DNA of 44,030 bases, from contig CAIJQQ010000014.1 of assembly GCA_903822825.1 (NCBI GenBank), positions 1 to 44,030 of the forward strand. Reading direction: 5' to 3'. Of this stretch, positions 34,270-41,517 are shown one piece after another. Origin of the DNA: an uncultured Burkholderiales bacterium. GTDB lineage: Bacteria; Pseudomonadota; Gammaproteobacteria; Burkholderiales; Burkholderiaceae_C. The notes under the pieces are model-generated. The model was not told where the DNA came from, did no database searches, and saw only the letters and a program-made list of their open reading frames with translations. Made by a program: the position numbers and the translations under genes. How positions within the stretch are numbered: position 1 is the first letter of the stretch; each line of letters starts with the position of its first letter.

Positions 34270-35405
34270 GACGGCAGGACCAGCTCGCAGTGCTGCGGGT
34301 TGACCCCTCGTGGGTACTCTCGCGTGCTGTCGATGCAGCCGCCTTCGGCGTACACCCCTTGCGGATCGCGCAGGCGCAGCATGCGCTGAAGCACACGTGC
34401 TTGGGCCTCGGGGTCGGCGCAGGTCCGTCGCACATGCTGCTCGACCACGTTTTCGTCCATCTGCCACAGGCCTTGGGCATTGGTGCGCGCGCCGTCGCGC
34501 CAGTGGTAAATCTCAATGGCTTTGGATTCGAGCGTATAGGGCCGGTCGCGTTCCCAAAAATTGCTGAACAGACCACCGCCCATGTAGATCACCCAGGAGC
34601 CTTCGTAACCCATCACATCGGATGAGCGCTCGTCAGGGTTGCGAAACCACAAGCGGTCACCGGGCACGTAATAGCGCGAGGGGAGGGGCTCGGCCATGCT
34701 GCCGTATTCGACCAAGTACACCTCGTGGAACTGCCCCGAACGCACCGCGTGGTTTTCGTTCAGCTGTTGCACCTCGGTCAGCAACTCGGGGTGGTGGGTT
34801 TTCAGCTCCAGGGCGATGCCCAAGAGGATCACGTACTCGGTGGCACGGTAGCACGAGAAGTCGTAGAGCCGGCCCGTGGCATCGGGTTGGGTGGCTGCGA
34901 TCAGCGCGTCCACCAAACAGCGGCCGGGCTGCAAAATGAAGCCGTGCTCCTCACCGGCATCGCGCCAGTAACAGGCTGGACGTTCGGCGGCTTCGGTTTT
35001 GAAGGCCAAGGCGGTTTTTTGGGCGGCCATGGCAATGTGCTGACGCACGCGCAAGTGCGAGGCCAGTGCCGCGACGCTGGGAAACTGAAAGCCGTGCGGC
35101 GAAACCAGCATGGCCACCAAAATTTCCCGTGCCAGCGCAAGTGCTTTGCAGCCGTCTGCGCGGGGCAGGCGCTCATGGATTTTCAATGTGTCGTGCTGCG
35201 GAGCCCACGCTTGCAGCAGGCCGGGCGGCAGTCCAAAAGCGTACGCGTGGTCATGGCCTTGGGTGGGTATGGCGGTTTCCACAACGCCGTCCAATTGGTG
35301 TGTTTGCAGTAATTCCCGCATGTCCTTGCGGTCCTGCAGAGCTGCACCGTCATCGGGGCTGATGAGCTGGATGCCTGCCGAGGCGGTTTGTGAAACACCA
35401 TGCAT
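34251..35405 (-). CDS. Tgl-like protein (protein-glutamine gamma-glutamyltransferase fold)
   Basis: A 384-residue protein whose centre resembles the Bacillus spore-coat transglutaminase Tgl. The block YDFSCYRATEYVILLGIAL (181-199) aligns with the Tgl catalytic-cysteine region (FECATAIVII), giving Cys185 as candidate nucleophile. RYYVPGDRLWFRNPDERSSD (244-263) aligns with the Tgl FFLGDCLYFKNPEFDP region, with Glu259 near the catalytic Glu187. The glutamate before the Tgl cysteine is a serine here. There are extra N-terminal (about 100) and C-terminal (about 80) parts without Tgl counterparts. Alignment was done by eye from memory of Tgl. It is the last gene of the leftward run headed by lysE, 57 bp after the phosphatase-fold gene. 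Activity is not assured. Confidence 0.6.
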   Translation of the reverse strand: MHGVSQTASAGIQLISPDDGAALQDRKDMRELLQTHQLDGVVETAIPTQGHDHAYAFGLPPGLLQAWAPQHDTLKIHERLPRADGCKALALAREILVAMLVSPHGFQFPSVAALASHLRVRQHIAMAAQKTALAFKTEAAERPACYWRDAGEEHGFILQPGRCLVDALIAATQPDATGRLYDFSCYRATEYVILLGIALELKTHHPELLTEVQQLNENHAVRSGQFHEVYLVEYGSMAEPLPSRYYVPGDRLWFRNPDERSSDVMGYEGSWVIYMGGGLFSNFWERDRPYTLESKAIEIYHWRDGARTNAQGLWQMDENVVEQHVRRTCADPEAQARVLQRMLRLRDPQGVYAEGGCIDSTREYPRGVNPQHCELVLPSYAALT

Positions 35406-35424
35406 GCACCCATTTTGTGCATGC
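35402..35424. repeat. inverted repeat at the start of the Tgl-like gene
   Basis: GCATGCAC (35402-35409) and GTGCATGC (35417-35424) are perfect 8-bp arms around seven bases. The left arm overlaps the start codon of the Tgl-like gene, so the structure could hide the translation start or serve as an operator. Confidence 0.45.
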
Positions 35425-35462
35425 CTGACTTGAATTCACACTGGTGAAAACACGGGTGCTTG

Positions 35463-36143
35463 TCAGGCGAAGGTGACCCAGCGCTGGTGTTCGGCGCTGT
35501 CCAGGTGCGGCAGCGTGTTGTAGGTCAGCAGCATGTGGCGCTTGGGGGTGAACACGAACTCCGTCAAGGCGGTGTTGCGGATGCGAAGGTTCAGCTCGAT
35601 CGTCGTCTCGGGGGGGGCACCCAACACCTGTCCGACGGCGGTGGAGATGGGGCCGCCGCTCGACACGATGAGGGCGTTGCCAGTGCAGTTTGTTCGCACA
35701 TGGTCGAGCGCATCCGTGATGCCCTGCACAAAGGCTGCATAGCTGGGCATGCCCTTGGGCTGGGTGGTGCCGTCCATCCAGGCTTTGAGCGCGTCGCGCA
35801 GCAGACGGAAGTGGTGGCGGTACATCTCAGGGGTGTCTGGCTTGGCCAAAGGCTCGGGGTGGATGGTCTCGATCAGTGCGTGGCTGTCGTACTCGTTCAA
35901 GCCCGGCCAGACTTCGGGGGTGTGTGTCCATTGGGCGCCTTGGGCCAGTCCTTCCCAGGTCTGGCGGTGGCGGCGCAGGCTGCCCATGAGCACGGTATCG
36001 ATCTGCACGCCCTCGCGCTCAAATCGCTGGCGCAGGTACTCGCCCAGGCGTACCGCTTGCTGGCCACCCAGTGGGCTGAGTTGATCGTAGTCGTCGGCCC
36101 CGAAAGAGGCTTGTCCGTGGCGGACCAAATAGAGTGTTCCCAT
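35463..36143 (-). CDS. histidine-phosphatase-fold protein
   Basis: A 226-residue protein of the phosphoglycerate-mutase-like superfamily. The RHG motif LVRHGQASFG places the phospho-accepting histidine at residue 9, and SLRRHRQTWEG carries the next conserved arginines (about 57-60). The second catalytic histidine, normally in a VSHGG motif, is replaced: the text reads VSSGGPIS (160-167). Such variants occur in the superfamily, and activity cannot be assumed. The frame opens about 200 bases upstream inside the phzF-like gene region, but the ATG at 36143 gives the standard N-terminus. It follows the phzF-like gene by 47 bp. Confidence 0.84.
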   Translation of the reverse strand: MGTLYLVRHGQASFGADDYDQLSPLGGQQAVRLGEYLRQRFEREGVQIDTVLMGSLRRHRQTWEGLAQGAQWTHTPEVWPGLNEYDSHALIETIHPEPLAKPDTPEMYRHHFRLLRDALKAWMDGTTQPKGMPSYAAFVQGITDALDHVRTNCTGNALIVSSGGPISTAVGQVLGAPPETTIELNLRIRNTALTEFVFTPKRHMLLTYNTLPHLDSAEHQRWVTFA

Positions 36144-36190
36144 GGCGCAATTGTGCGCACCCCGGGTGCTTGCACCTGTCGCTGGGGTGA

Positions 36191-37117
36191 TCAGAGTGTC
36201 ACCGAGCCCTCGATGCATCCGATCACGTCGCCGCCCACCCAAACCTGAGCAGTCTCGTCTCGCGATAAAAACACCTGGCCCGCACGGCCGAGCGCTGTGC
36301 CTTGGCGGGCGCTGTAGTTGTGGGGCATGTGGCGGTCGGCCATCAACCATTGCGCCAGCGATGCGTTCAGGCTGCCCGTCACCGGGTCTTCGGCGATGCC
36401 GACAGGTGCAGCGAAGGCGCGCACTTCCAGATCGGTCGGGTCGTTGGCGATATGGGTGCTCGAAGCCGTGAACGCCCGCGCTTCGCGGTTGGCGCGGCGA
36501 ATCAGGCCACCCGCTGATGCTTGCCGCCTGGCCGCCACGCCGACTTTGATGCCCAGCTTTTTCAACGCCGCATGGTCAGGCGCCAGTGACAGCACTGTGT
36601 CCACACCATCGACCAGCAGCCCCAGCCAGTGCGGACCGTTGTTCAGGTGCTGCGCGGCGATGACTTCCGTGGCGTCCAGCCCCAAAGCCTTCAGAACAGG
36701 TGTCAGTTCGTCGGCCGAAATGTCCGATCGGTTCAGTGGGGGCGCTGCAAAAGCCCAGCGCTTGCCGAGTTGCTTCAGGGTCACCAGACCGACGCCGCAT
36801 TCCTGCACCAGCTGGCCGCTTTGCCGGGGCTGGTGACCCGCATTCAGCCAGGCGTGGGCTGTGCCCAGCGTGGGGTGGCCCGCAAATGGCAACTCGGCCC
36901 CGGGCGTGAAAATGCGTACCCGGTAGTCGGCCCCGTCAGCGGCCCCTTCGGGTGTGGGCGGCAGCACAAAGGTGGTTTCGCTCAGCTGCGTCCAAGCGGC
37001 AAAGGCCTGCATTTGTGGGTCGCTCAAGCCTTCGCCATCCAGCACCACGGCCAGCGGGTTGCCCAAAAAGGGGGTGTTTGTGAAAACGTCAACTTGTTGA
37101 AATGCGCGTGGTTTCAT
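36191..37117 (-). CDS. PhzF-family isomerase
   Basis: A 308-residue protein of the PhzF/diaminopimelate-epimerase fold. The N-terminal block QVDVFTNTPFLGNPLAVVLD and the catalytic glutamate Glu47 in QLSETTFVLPP match the family, as does the second-half GIAEDPVTGSLNASLAQWL. Members isomerise small acids such as trans-2,3-dihydro-3-hydroxyanthranilate; most are of unknown substrate. No phenazine genes are present. It lies 25 bp after the aminotransferase in a likely operon with two amino-acid exporters, so an amino-acid-derived substrate is plausible. Confidence 0.9.
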   Translation of the reverse strand: MKPRAFQQVDVFTNTPFLGNPLAVVLDGEGLSDPQMQAFAAWTQLSETTFVLPPTPEGAADGADYRVRIFTPGAELPFAGHPTLGTAHAWLNAGHQPRQSGQLVQECGVGLVTLKQLGKRWAFAAPPLNRSDISADELTPVLKALGLDATEVIAAQHLNNGPHWLGLLVDGVDTVLSLAPDHAALKKLGIKVGVAARRQASAGGLIRRANREARAFTASSTHIANDPTDLEVRAFAAPVGIAEDPVTGSLNASLAQWLMADRHMPHNYSARQGTALGRAGQVFLSRDETAQVWVGGDVIGCIEGSVTL

Positions 37118-37142
37118 GGGGCCTTGAGGGTGAGTGAGCGGT

Positions 37143-38327
37143 TTACAGGGATTCCCGTATCGCCGCGGCCAACGCCGCCATGCCGGTGTTGATCTGGTCC
37201 ACGGTGGCGGTCACGAAGGACAGGCGCAGGGTGCTTTCATCCGCACCTTCAGCGTAAAAAGCCGAGCCGGGCACAAAGGCCACGCCTTTTTCGACTGCCT
37301 TCGCCAGCAAGGGAATGGCCTTGAGTGCCTTGGGCAGTTGCACCCACAAGAACATGCCGCCCACCGGGCGGTTCCAAGTCAGGCCCAGGCCCGCCATTTC
37401 GCGGTCGAGGGCGGCCAGCATGGCCTCGCATTGCTGTTTGTACAGGGCGCGGATGGTGGGCACATGGCGTTCGATGAAGCCGTCTTTCAGAACTTCAGCG
37501 ACCACGCGCTGGTTAAAACTGGGCGTGTGCAGGTCGGCCGCTTGTTTCGCTTGCAAAAGCTTGGGGTAGAGCGCTGTGGGGGCCACCAAGTAACCCAATC
37601 GCAGGCCGGGCGCGAGGATTTTGGAGAACGATCCCAGGTAGACGCTGCCTTCAGGGTGGCGTGAGCTGAGCGAGGGCGCGGGTGGCGCGTCAAACCACAG
37701 GTCGCCGTAGGGGTTGTCTTCGATGATCGGCAGGCCGGTGTCGATGGCCACCTGCGCCACGGCGGCGCGGCGCTCTTCGGTCATGGTGCGGCCCGTGGGG
37801 TTCTGAAAGTTGGGCAGCAAATACACAAAGCGGGCTTTTTCGGCCCCTGTGCCGACTTTGGCGCGCAGATCATCGGGGTCCACGCCGTGGCCGTCGCTGT
37901 TCACGCTCACCACCTTGGGCTCCATGGGGGTGAAGGCCTGCAGGGCGCCCAGGTAGGTGGGCGTCTCCACCAAAATGCGGCTGCCCGCGTCAATCAGGAT
38001 CTTGGCCACCAGGTCCAGGCCTTGCTGGCTGCCGGTGGTGATCAGCACTTGGTCGGGGCTGACGCGCATGCCTTGCTTGAGCAGGTCTTGTGCGACCCAT
38101 TCGCGCAAGGGGGCATAACCTTCGCTGGCGGCGTATTGCAAGGCGGCTTTGCCGTCTTCTTTGAGCACGCGTTCGCTGGCTTCGCGCATGGCGTCGATGG
38201 GGAAGGTCTGCGGCGAGGGCAGGCCGCCCGCAAAGCTGATGATGCCGGGCTTTTCAGTGATTTTCAGGATCTCGCGGATCACCGAGGGGTTCATTTTTTC
38301 GGCGCGTTGAGCCATTTGCCAGTGCAT
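37143..38327 (-). CDS. PLP-dependent aminotransferase, class I/II (LysN/2-aminoadipate type)
   Basis: A 394-residue fold-type I aminotransferase. The N-terminus (MNPSVIREILKITEKPGIISFAG) and the layout are those of the 2-aminoadipate/multisubstrate aminotransferase group related to MocR C-domains. The PLP lysine is in GSFSKILAPGLRLGY, and LPNFQNPTGRTM carries the conserved asparagine. The ATG at 38327 is chosen over one 15 bases upstream because GGAG lies six bases before it on the minus strand. It is 11 bp after the EamA gene and 25 bp before the phzF-like gene. It probably transaminates an amino acid that the neighbouring MocR regulator senses; the substrate is unknown. Confidence 0.92.
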   Translation of the reverse strand: MHWQMAQRAEKMNPSVIREILKITEKPGIISFAGGLPSPQTFPIDAMREASERVLKEDGKAALQYAASEGYAPLREWVAQDLLKQGMRVSPDQVLITTGSQQGLDLVAKILIDAGSRILVETPTYLGALQAFTPMEPKVVSVNSDGHGVDPDDLRAKVGTGAEKARFVYLLPNFQNPTGRTMTEERRAAVAQVAIDTGLPIIEDNPYGDLWFDAPPAPSLSSRHPEGSVYLGSFSKILAPGLRLGYLVAPTALYPKLLQAKQAADLHTPSFNQRVVAEVLKDGFIERHVPTIRALYKQQCEAMLAALDREMAGLGLTWNRPVGGMFLWVQLPKALKAIPLLAKAVEKGVAFVPGSAFYAEGADESTLRLSFVTATVDQINTGMAALAAAIRESL

Positions 38328-38338
38328 GTTTTGCTCCT

Positions 38339-39265
38339 TCATTTTTGTTCATTTGGATTTGGTGTGTTGGCCATGCGCCGTCCCATGAAAACCGAGCCTA
38401 CGACCAGCAGGGCAAAAACCAGGGTCATTGCATCTACTGATTCTCCCAGCAAAGGCACAGCCGCCACGATGCTGATGAAAGGTTGCAGCAATTGCAACTG
38501 GCTCACCCTCAGCGGGCCACCCAGCGACAGGCCGCGAAACCAAGCAAAAAAGCCCGCCCACATGGAGAGCACGCCCACATAGAGCAGTCCCAGCCACGAA
38601 GTGGGCGCTATGGCGTGATCGGGCCAGGTGATCCAGGCCCCGGGCAGCGTGACGGGCAAGGCCATGACGCAAACCCAGCTGATGACTTTTTCAGCACCCA
38701 TGCTGGCCGTAACTTTGGCCCCGGCGACATAGCCCAGCGAGCCGGCCACCACCGCACCCACCAAGAGGGTGTCGGCCCAAGTCAGGCCAAAGCCATGCCC
38801 CAGTTGTGATGCGCGCAGCAGGCTGTAAACCGCCACCAGCGCACTACCCAAACCGGCAAACACCCAAAACCCAAGGCGCGCGCGTTGGTGCATGAGCCAA
38901 GCCGCCGCCGCGGCAGTGGCCAGTGGCAGCAAAGCGGTGATGACGGCCGCGTGGCTTGCCGTGACGTGACGCAGCGCCCAGCCCAGCAGCAAGGGGTAGC
39001 CGATCACGTTGCCCGCGAGCGAGAGCAGCAAGGGGCCGCGTTGCGCTGCGGTGGGACGCGGCGCACGCACAAGCAAAAGGTACGCGAGCGACAGTCCCCC
39101 GGCCAGCGCTGCGCGTGCCCAGGTGACAAACCAGGGCGACAATTGCGGCGCGTCGACTGTGCCTGTGGCCATCCGCGTCATGGGCAAGGTGAGTCCAAAA
39201 ATGACGACGCCCAAGAGGCCAAGCCAAAGGCCCATGTTGTCGCGTTGTTGCGGGGCGTTGTTCAT
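38339..39265 (-). CDS. EamA-family (DMT) transporter
   Basis: A protein of about 308 residues with ten hydrophobic segments in two EamA repeats (for example WLGLLGVVIFGLTLPMTRMA near the start and FISIVAAVPLLGESVDAMT in the last quarter). DMT transporters of this type export amino acids or metabolites. The frame continues to an ATG at 39310, but 39265 starts closer to the usual N-terminus; no clear ribosome-binding site decides. It lies 63 bp after the lysE-like gene and 11 bp before the aminotransferase. Confidence 0.88.
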   Translation of the reverse strand: MNNAPQQRDNMGLWLGLLGVVIFGLTLPMTRMATGTVDAPQLSPWFVTWARAALAGGLSLAYLLLVRAPRPTAAQRGPLLLSLAGNVIGYPLLLGWALRHVTASHAAVITALLPLATAAAAAWLMHQRARLGFWVFAGLGSALVAVYSLLRASQLGHGFGLTWADTLLVGAVVAGSLGYVAGAKVTASMGAEKVISWVCVMALPVTLPGAWITWPDHAIAPTSWLGLLYVGVLSMWAGFFAWFRGLSLGGPLRVSQLQLLQPFISIVAAVPLLGESVDAMTLVFALLVVGSVFMGRRMANTPNPNEQK

Positions 39266-39328
39266 AGGATGTGAGGTTTGTTGTGCCAGGGCTTGTTGCC
39301 TTGTGGGCATTCCGCGTGGCGTCTTTGC

Positions 39329-39946
39329 TCAGCCTGCGCTTTGCCGCATGCCGTTCAAAATCCACAAGGCCGTGGCCACCAGCGCCACCGACATGCAGCG
39401 GTTGAACATCAGCAAGCGGCGACCATGCGCCAGCCAGTGGCGCAGCACCGAGCCAGCCACTGCGTAGGTCAGGTTGCTGAAAAAGCCATAGGCCACCATG
39501 ATGGGCAGCAGCACCAGCGTGCGGGCCGTGGCGTCTTCACGCCCGGCCACCCAGCCCGCCACGATGGCGAGCGCCAACATCCAGGCTTTGATGTTGAGAA
39601 ACTGCAGGCCCACGCCCTGCACAAAGCCGACTTGCAGTTTGGCGCTGTCGGCCTGCTGCAAACTGCCGCTCTGCCACAAACGCGAGGCCAGCCAAAGCAA
39701 ATAACCCGTGCCCAGTGAAACGATGCCCCAGCGCAAAGGCGGAAAAGCCACCACCAGCCCACCCAGGCCCGTGGCGCACAGGGCAAACAAAATGCCCCAG
39801 CCCACCGGCACCGCGCACACAAAGCTCATGGCGCGGCGCAGGCCATGGTTGGCGGCCATGGCGGTCGACAAGGTGGTGTTCGGCCCGGGCGTGAAACTGC
39901 TCACGGTGGCCAGTACCAACAGCGCGCTGAGTTCGGAAGAGGTCAT
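39329..39946 (-). CDS. LysE-family amino-acid exporter
   Basis: A 205-residue inner-membrane exporter of the LysE/RhtB family. The conserved N-terminal motif SSFTPGPNTTLSTAMAANHGLR (about residues 15-36) is split around the GPN turn that defines the family, and six hydrophobic segments follow. It exports a neutral or basic amino acid or analogue, substrate unknown. It is the first gene of a leftward run and divergent from the MocR regulator, with GTACAGT repeats in the 108-bp gap, so its transcription is very likely set by that regulator. Confidence 0.9.
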   Translation of the reverse strand: MTSSELSALLVLATVSSFTPGPNTTLSTAMAANHGLRRAMSFVCAVPVGWGILFALCATGLGGLVVAFPPLRWGIVSLGTGYLLWLASRLWQSGSLQQADSAKLQVGFVQGVGLQFLNIKAWMLALAIVAGWVAGREDATARTLVLLPIMVAYGFFSNLTYAVAGSVLRHWLAHGRRLLMFNRCMSVALVATALWILNGMRQSAG

Positions 39947-39971
39947 GTCTTTGAATGTAGTGCTGAAATGA

Positions 39972-40015
39972 GTACAGTATCGGTACAGTTTGCAAGATCA
40001 TTTTTGAAACTGTAC
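39972..40015. promoter_or_regulatory. putative MocR operator (GTACAGT repeats)
   Basis: GTACAGT occurs directly repeated at 39972-39978 and 39983-39989 (11-bp period) and inverted as ACTGTAC at 40009-40015. The set lies between the lysE-like start (39946) and the MocR start (40055). Two direct repeats plus an inverted copy is the usual layout of MocR/GabR-type sites. Binding is inferred. Confidence 0.72.
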
Positions 40016-40054
40016 TGTTTCGTTTGACCACACACTTTTGCCTCAATACCGCCC

Positions 40055-41467
40055 ATGCCTTTGCTCAGCCGAGAATCCAGCCAACCCCTGAGCGAACAGC
40101 TCGCGCAGCGCTTTGTGACGCGCATGCGCGATCAGTTGCTGGTCTCGGGTGCGCGTTTGCCTTCGGTGCGGCAATGCGCCCAAATGCATGCCGTGAGTGC
40201 CTCCACCGTGGTGGCCGCTTATGACTGGCTGGTGGCGCAGGGCTGGGTCGAGGCGCGTCCTAACCGGGGCTTTTTTGTACGCGACCGGGTGCATCGCACG
40301 CCGCCCGCATCGTTGGCGGATGGGGGTGTGGTGCCCAGCCCTTCTCCCGTGAATGCCGCCAGCCTGATCCGGGGCATGTTCCATCAACCCAGCGCCGAGC
40401 CGCAACCGGGCATGGGCGTGTTTCCTCCAGATTGGCTGGATGCCGACTTTTTGTCGGCAGCTTTGCGCAAGGTGGTGGCCAGCCCGGCTTTGCGTGAGTC
40501 TTCTTTGCGTTACGGCGAGCCGCAAGGGGACAGCGGTTTGCGCGAAATGTTGTCATCCAAGCTCGCGAGTTTGGGCTTGCATGCGAATGCGGGGCAACTG
40601 ATCACCACCGTGGGGGCGACACATGCGCTGGACATCATCAGCCGCACTTTGTTGCGCCCGGGAGATTGTGTGATGGTCGAAGAGCCCGGTTGGGCCATTG
40701 AATTTGCCCGGCTGCAAAACCTGGGCGTTCGCATCTTGCCCGTGCCGCGTCTGGAAACGGGACCAGATCTGGGGGTGGTGGAGCGTTATGCGCAGTGGCA
40801 TGCGCCCAAAATGATGGTCAGTGTGTCAGTCTTGCACAACCCCACGGGTTACGGCTTGTCATTGCCCGTTGCGCACCAGCTGGTGAACCTGGCGCACCGT
40901 TACAACTTCCATGTGGTCGAAGACGATACTTATGGGCACATGGCCCCGGCGCATGCGGTGCGCTTGTCGGTGCTCGATGGCTTGCAAAAAACCATTTACG
41001 TCAGCGGCTACGCCAAGATACTTGCACCCAGTTGGCGCGTGGGTTATCTGGCAGCTCCAGCCGACTTGAAAGATGCCTTCTTGGACACCAAGCTCCTGTC
41101 CACGCTCACCACCCCGGTGCTGTTTGAAAAGGCATTGGCTCTGTGCCTGGAGCAAGGCGCGATTCGGCGGCACACCGAGCGTTTGTCGCAACTGCTGGAC
41201 GCCGCCCGCAGCCGCAGTGTGAAGCTGGCGCTGGCGCACGGTTGCCAGTTCGTGGCGCCGCCTCAGGGCCTGTTTGGATGGGTGGATGCGGGGGTGGACA
41301 CCGATCTGTTGGCGCTGCGTATGCACGATTCCGGGTATTTGTTAGCGCCCGGCTCCTTGTTCCATGCCGACCGCAGGCCGGGTTCATTCATGCGGGTGAA
41401 CTTTGCCAGCACGCAAGACGACAAGTTCTGGTTGGCGCTGGCCAAGACGCGTCAGGCTTTGTTGTAG
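40055..41467 (+). CDS. MocR-type (GntR wHTH + aminotransferase domain) regulator
   Basis: A 470-residue fusion regulator. The N-terminal winged helix of the GntR type (about 10-80) has LPSVRQCAQMHAVSASTVVAAYDWL as its DNA-recognition part. A linker of about 40 residues follows, then a fold-type I aminotransferase domain (about 130-470). PLP-binding Lys321 lies in VSGYAKILAPSWRVGY, and HNPTGYGLS carries the conserved asparagine. MocR proteins sense PLP adducts of amino acids or amines. It is divergent from the lysE/eamA/aminotransferase/phzF run, the probable target. The ligand is unknown. Confidence 0.93.
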   Translation: MPLLSRESSQPLSEQLAQRFVTRMRDQLLVSGARLPSVRQCAQMHAVSASTVVAAYDWLVAQGWVEARPNRGFFVRDRVHRTPPASLADGGVVPSPSPVNAASLIRGMFHQPSAEPQPGMGVFPPDWLDADFLSAALRKVVASPALRESSLRYGEPQGDSGLREMLSSKLASLGLHANAGQLITTVGATHALDIISRTLLRPGDCVMVEEPGWAIEFARLQNLGVRILPVPRLETGPDLGVVERYAQWHAPKMMVSVSVLHNPTGYGLSLPVAHQLVNLAHRYNFHVVEDDTYGHMAPAHAVRLSVLDGLQKTIYVSGYAKILAPSWRVGYLAAPADLKDAFLDTKLLSTLTTPVLFEKALALCLEQGAIRRHTERLSQLLDAARSRSVKLALAHGCQFVAPPQGLFGWVDAGVDTDLLALRMHDSGYLLAPGSLFHADRRPGSFMRVNFASTQDDKFWLALAKTRQALL

Positions 41468-41517
41468 TTTTCCTTGAGTGGAATTTTTGGGCGCGCTTTC
41501 AGTCCTGCGGGCTGGGC

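Noticed and set aside
36191..37117. Reading the PhzF-family gene as part of a phenazine pathway
   Set aside because: No other phz genes are present; PhzF-fold isomerases are widespread and mostly unrelated to phenazines.
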